From NCBI GenBank assembly GCA_050331715.1, contig JBHJGO010000124.1:1-64000 (forward strand): DNA of 64,000 bases, written 5' to 3'. The stretch's first letter is position 1; every line of letters starts with the position of its first letter. The notes under the pieces are model-generated. The model was not told where the DNA came from. It made no database searches and saw only the letters and a program-made list of their open reading frames with translations. This document shows, in pieces, positions 62,023 through 64,000 of the stretch. Origin of the DNA: JBHJGO01 sp050331715. GTDB taxonomy: Bacteria > Cyanobacteriota > Cyanobacteriia > Cyanobacteriales > Microcoleaceae. Made by a program: the position numbers and the translations under genes.

Positions 62023-64000
62023 ATGAATTCAAACTCTACCCTAGGTATGACATCTACCGAGGAAACGCTTGACATTTTATTAGTCAATGATGATAGCTTT
62101 GAAGCAGAAGGCATTGATGTCATGTTCGATGCCCTGGTTGAAGCAGGTTATAACGTGACGCTGGTTGCTCCAAAAGAACAACAAAGTGGGACTGGAACGC
62201 TCATCAACGTTGATAATATTTTCCAACCGACGGAAGTGGTCAACTTTGAAACTGATAAATGGTTCGTAGATGGTAGTCCAGTGGTAACAACCCTGGCCGC
62301 ACTGGACTTTGTTCTGGACGGGGAAGCACCTGACCTGGTGATTTCCGGAATTAATGAGGGAGCCAATATCGGGAGTAATATTGCCATTTCCTCTGGGACG
62401 GTCAGCGCTGCGGCAACTGCGATTCAGCAACGGGGTGTACCAGCGATCGCTGTTAGTGCAGGTTCAGGATCTGAGGATACCCTGGCTGAAGCCTATGAAG
62501 CTGGAGCAGATTTTGTTGTAGACATCATTCACCAGCTTGAATCGGAGTCCGAAGGCGGTGCTCTGCTTCCCGAAGGAACTGGCTTGAGTGTGAATATTCC
62601 GACCGAGTTCCCAGAAGGCGTAGAAGAGATTCGGGCTGAGGTTTTAACGGAGTTGGACGAAGCTTCCAATATCAATCTACGGTTTGGAGAGTTACCGACA
62701 ATCTTTGGCGAAGGAGCTGGTGTACTGTTTAGCTTCAATCCTCCAATCTCGCCAGCAGCCATTACTGACCCAATTTCTGAAGGTCAACAGTTCCTCTCTG
62801 GGGCAATTTCTGAAGGTCAACAGTTCCTCTCTGGGGCAATCACGGTCACCCCAATTGATGGCAGTTGGGATGCAGGTGCAGCTCAAAGAGAAGTATTAGA
62901 ACAACGGGTGATGGAGGCTCCAGATGATGCCGTTGCTGAGCCGTTGGAGATTTTGATTACGAATGACGATGGCTTTGAGGCTGAAGGCATTGAAGTTCTC
63001 TATGAAACCCTGACTGAGGCTGGCCACACTGTGACTTTGGTTGCGCCAAAGGAGCAACAGAGCGGTAAGGGAACGGTTTTGGATGTGGATGCGATTCTGC
63101 AGCCGACAGAAGTTGTCGAATTTGAAGCGAACCAGTGGTTTGTGGATGCTGCACCTCGTACCACCACTTGGGCAGGACTGGATTTCATTCTGGATGGGGA
63201 AGCGCCTGATCTGGTCATTTCCGGAATTAATGAAGGTGAGAATATTGGCCCCGGCGGTGCAGTTTCCTCTGGAACGGTCAGTGCAGCAGTTACAGCCTTA
63301 TTAAGGGATGTCCCTGCCATTGCGATTAGTGCCGGAATTGACTTTGTCGATGAAAGTGTGACCAGCGAAGCCTACGAAATTGGGGCAGATTTCTTGGTCG
63401 ATCTGATCGCCCAGTTACAAACAACTCAGGGGTCTGATGCAGAGATTCTACCGGATGATGTGGGATTAAACGTTAATATTCCAGTTCGTTTCCCAGAGGG
63501 AGTTGAAGAAATCCAGGGAGTACGATTCACCTCCACCAGTGAGATCACACCATTTCAAATCGACTTTGGTGAAGTGCCTGGAGGTGCTGGACTACGCTTC
63601 TTCCCGGCCGATTTACCGGATACCGTTGATCCGGTTTCCGAAGGCGGGCAATTCCTGTCTGGCTTCATTACCGTTACCCCCATTAATCCAAATTGGAGTA
63701 CAACCTCCGAACTCCGTCAGGAAATTGGTGAACTGATTGCGCCATTGCTATCCGACCCAATCTTTAATTTGATTGAAGGAACTGACGATAGCGAAACGCT
63801 CTTGGGTGAAACTGAGAATGATCAAATCATGGCCGAAGCGGGTGACGACACAGTTGCTGGCGGTCTGGGTGATGACTTCATCAGTGGCGATGATGGCGAC
63901 GATCGACTTCGTGGTGATCTGAACCAACGTCGCTCCGCTGAGGAAGGGGGCAATGACACTATTTCTGGTGGTGCGGGTAATGACCAGATTGCTGGTAAGG
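62023..64000 (+). CDS. Tandem SurE-like phosphatase with RTX calcium-binding repeats (partial, continues past window)
   Basis: ATG 62023 (MNSNSTLGMTSTEETLDILL) starts a frame that runs off the right edge (659 codons seen). It has two complete SurE-like domains. Domain 1 (~residues 17-265) has ILLVNDDSFEAEGIDVM and LVISGINEGANIGSNIAI. Domain 2 (~310-560) has ILITNDDGFEAEGIEVL and LVISGINEGENIGPGGAV. NDD and SGIN are SurE metal/catalytic motifs. SurE is normally a single-domain, cytoplasmic 5'-nucleotidase. From about residue 585 acidic GGxGDD-type nonapeptides begin (GLGDDFISGDDGDDRLRGD), the RTX Ca2+ beta-roll of type I secreted proteins. No signal peptide is present, as expected for that route. 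Likely a secreted phosphatase; the cargo reaction is inferred. A 33-bp duplication lies in the spacer. Confidence 0.87.
   Translation, partial: MNSNSTLGMTSTEETLDILLVNDDSFEAEGIDVMFDALVEAGYNVTLVAPKEQQSGTGTLINVDNIFQPTEVVNFETDKWFVDGSPVVTTLAALDFVLDGEAPDLVISGINEGANIGSNIAISSGTVSAAATAIQQRGVPAIAVSAGSGSEDTLAEAYEAGADFVVDIIHQLESESEGGALLPEGTGLSVNIPTEFPEGVEEIRAEVLTELDEASNINLRFGELPTIFGEGAGVLFSFNPPISPAAITDPISEGQQFLSGAISEGQQFLSGAITVTPIDGSWDAGAAQREVLEQRVMEAPDDAVAEPLEILITNDDGFEAEGIEVLYETLTEAGHTVTLVAPKEQQSGKGTVLDVDAILQPTEVVEFEANQWFVDAAPRTTTWAGLDFILDGEAPDLVISGINEGENIGPGGAVSSGTVSAAVTALLRDVPAIAISAGIDFVDESVTSEAYEIGADFLVDLIAQLQTTQGSDAEILPDDVGLNVNIPVRFPEGVEEIQGVRFTSTSEITPFQIDFGEVPGGAGLRFFPADLPDTVDPVSEGGQFLSGFITVTPINPNWSTTSELRQEIGELIAPLLSDPIFNLIEGTDDSETLLGETENDQIMAEAGDDTVAGGLGDDFISGDDGDDRLRGDLNQRRSAEEGGNDTISGGAGNDQIAGK
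62771..62836 (+). repeat. 33-bp perfect tandem duplication inside the SurE-RTX gene
   Basis: The unit CAATTTCTGAAGGTCAACAG… (62771-62803) is repeated exactly at 62804-62836. It adds a second ISEGQQFLSGA (11 residues) in frame in domain 1's C-terminal part. The identity indicates a recent slip or assembly duplication. Confidence 0.85.

Noticed and set aside
1..64000. Global reassignment of UAG to a sense codon
   Set aside because: TAG ends petG, hup, cysS and several other full-length genes at their expected positions, so UAG still terminates translation.
1..64000. tRNA or rRNA genes
   Set aside because: No TTCGA-type T-loops with matching stems and no conserved rRNA segments were found on reading the intergenic regions.

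Overview
The window is a gene-dense chromosomal segment of a cyanobacterium, most likely a filamentous Leptolyngbya-like (Oscillatoriales/Leptolyngbyales) strain. Markers are petG (cytochrome b6f), a RbcR/Ycf30-type LysR regulator, cyanobacteria-restricted families (DUF1822, DUF1997, DUF4079, DUF928, GUN4, Mo-nitrogenase C-terminal domain), a heptamer tandem repeat of the TTGGTCA type, and about twenty copies of the HIP1 octamer GCGATCGC counted by eye (about one expected by chance). I saw no rRNA, tRNA, CRISPR array, prophage or intact insertion sequence. Most of the window is housekeeping and lineage-core genes, with no obvious genomic island.

Layout. 1-7.5 kb: small conserved genes, a stop-interrupted TPR protein, a DUF1822 protein, pyrE and larC. 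7.9-19 kb: sbcC, a type-4 uracil-DNA glycosylase, a phosphoribosyltransferase, an alpha/beta hydrolase, petG, an SDR/GH104-lysozyme pair, DUF1997, DUF4079, HU and a DUF697-SHOCT protein. 19-29 kb: ftsH, a GH13 alpha-amylase, a long intergenic stretch, an interrupted DUF2157 membrane protein, a DivIVA-like (Cdv3) gene with a decayed copy of the coaD 3' end beside it, coaD itself, DUF928 and cysS. 28.8-39 kb: an RTX protein, an LD-carboxypeptidase, an interrupted Wzc-like BY-kinase, a coiled-coil membrane protein, a histidine kinase, the minCDE operon and a TrkA-linked potassium channel. 39-50 kb: a polysaccharide deacetylase/phosphodiester glycosidase fusion, proline iminopeptidase, a class II aldolase, a MscS channel, a DUF4336 protein, a GluR0-type ligand-gated channel and an interrupted GUN4 protein. 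50-64 kb: a DSP phosphatase facing a Ser/Thr kinase, rbcR, a TauE/SafE transporter, a two-repeat small protein, an interrupted pyrG, a VIT-VWA protein, a GATase-like protein and a tandem-SurE/RTX protein that runs off the end.

The strongest unusual signal is a series of otherwise intact genes, each cut by a single in-frame stop with homologous coding sequence continuing in the same frame. They are the TPR gene (TAA 1978), DUF2157 (TAG 24915), wzc (TAG 31918), a signal peptide (TAG 43325), GUN4 (TAG 49699, possibly also 50173) and pyrG (TAG 55696). The start of cysS is also broken (TGA, or a one-base slip in an A-run, near 27351), and two more TAGs may lie in a gene tail at the left edge. Two of these genes (pyrG, cysS) are normally essential, and the stops are nearly all TAG, yet TAG also ends many normal genes here (petG, hup, cysS). 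Consensus-sequence error, recent gene decay and occasional UAG readthrough all remain possible.

Other points of interest are the doubled SurE domains fused to calcium-binding repeats, a partial coaD duplication, dispersed palindromic repeats shared between distant intergenic sites, and the kinase/phosphatase and channel genes of the 47-52 kb signalling region.
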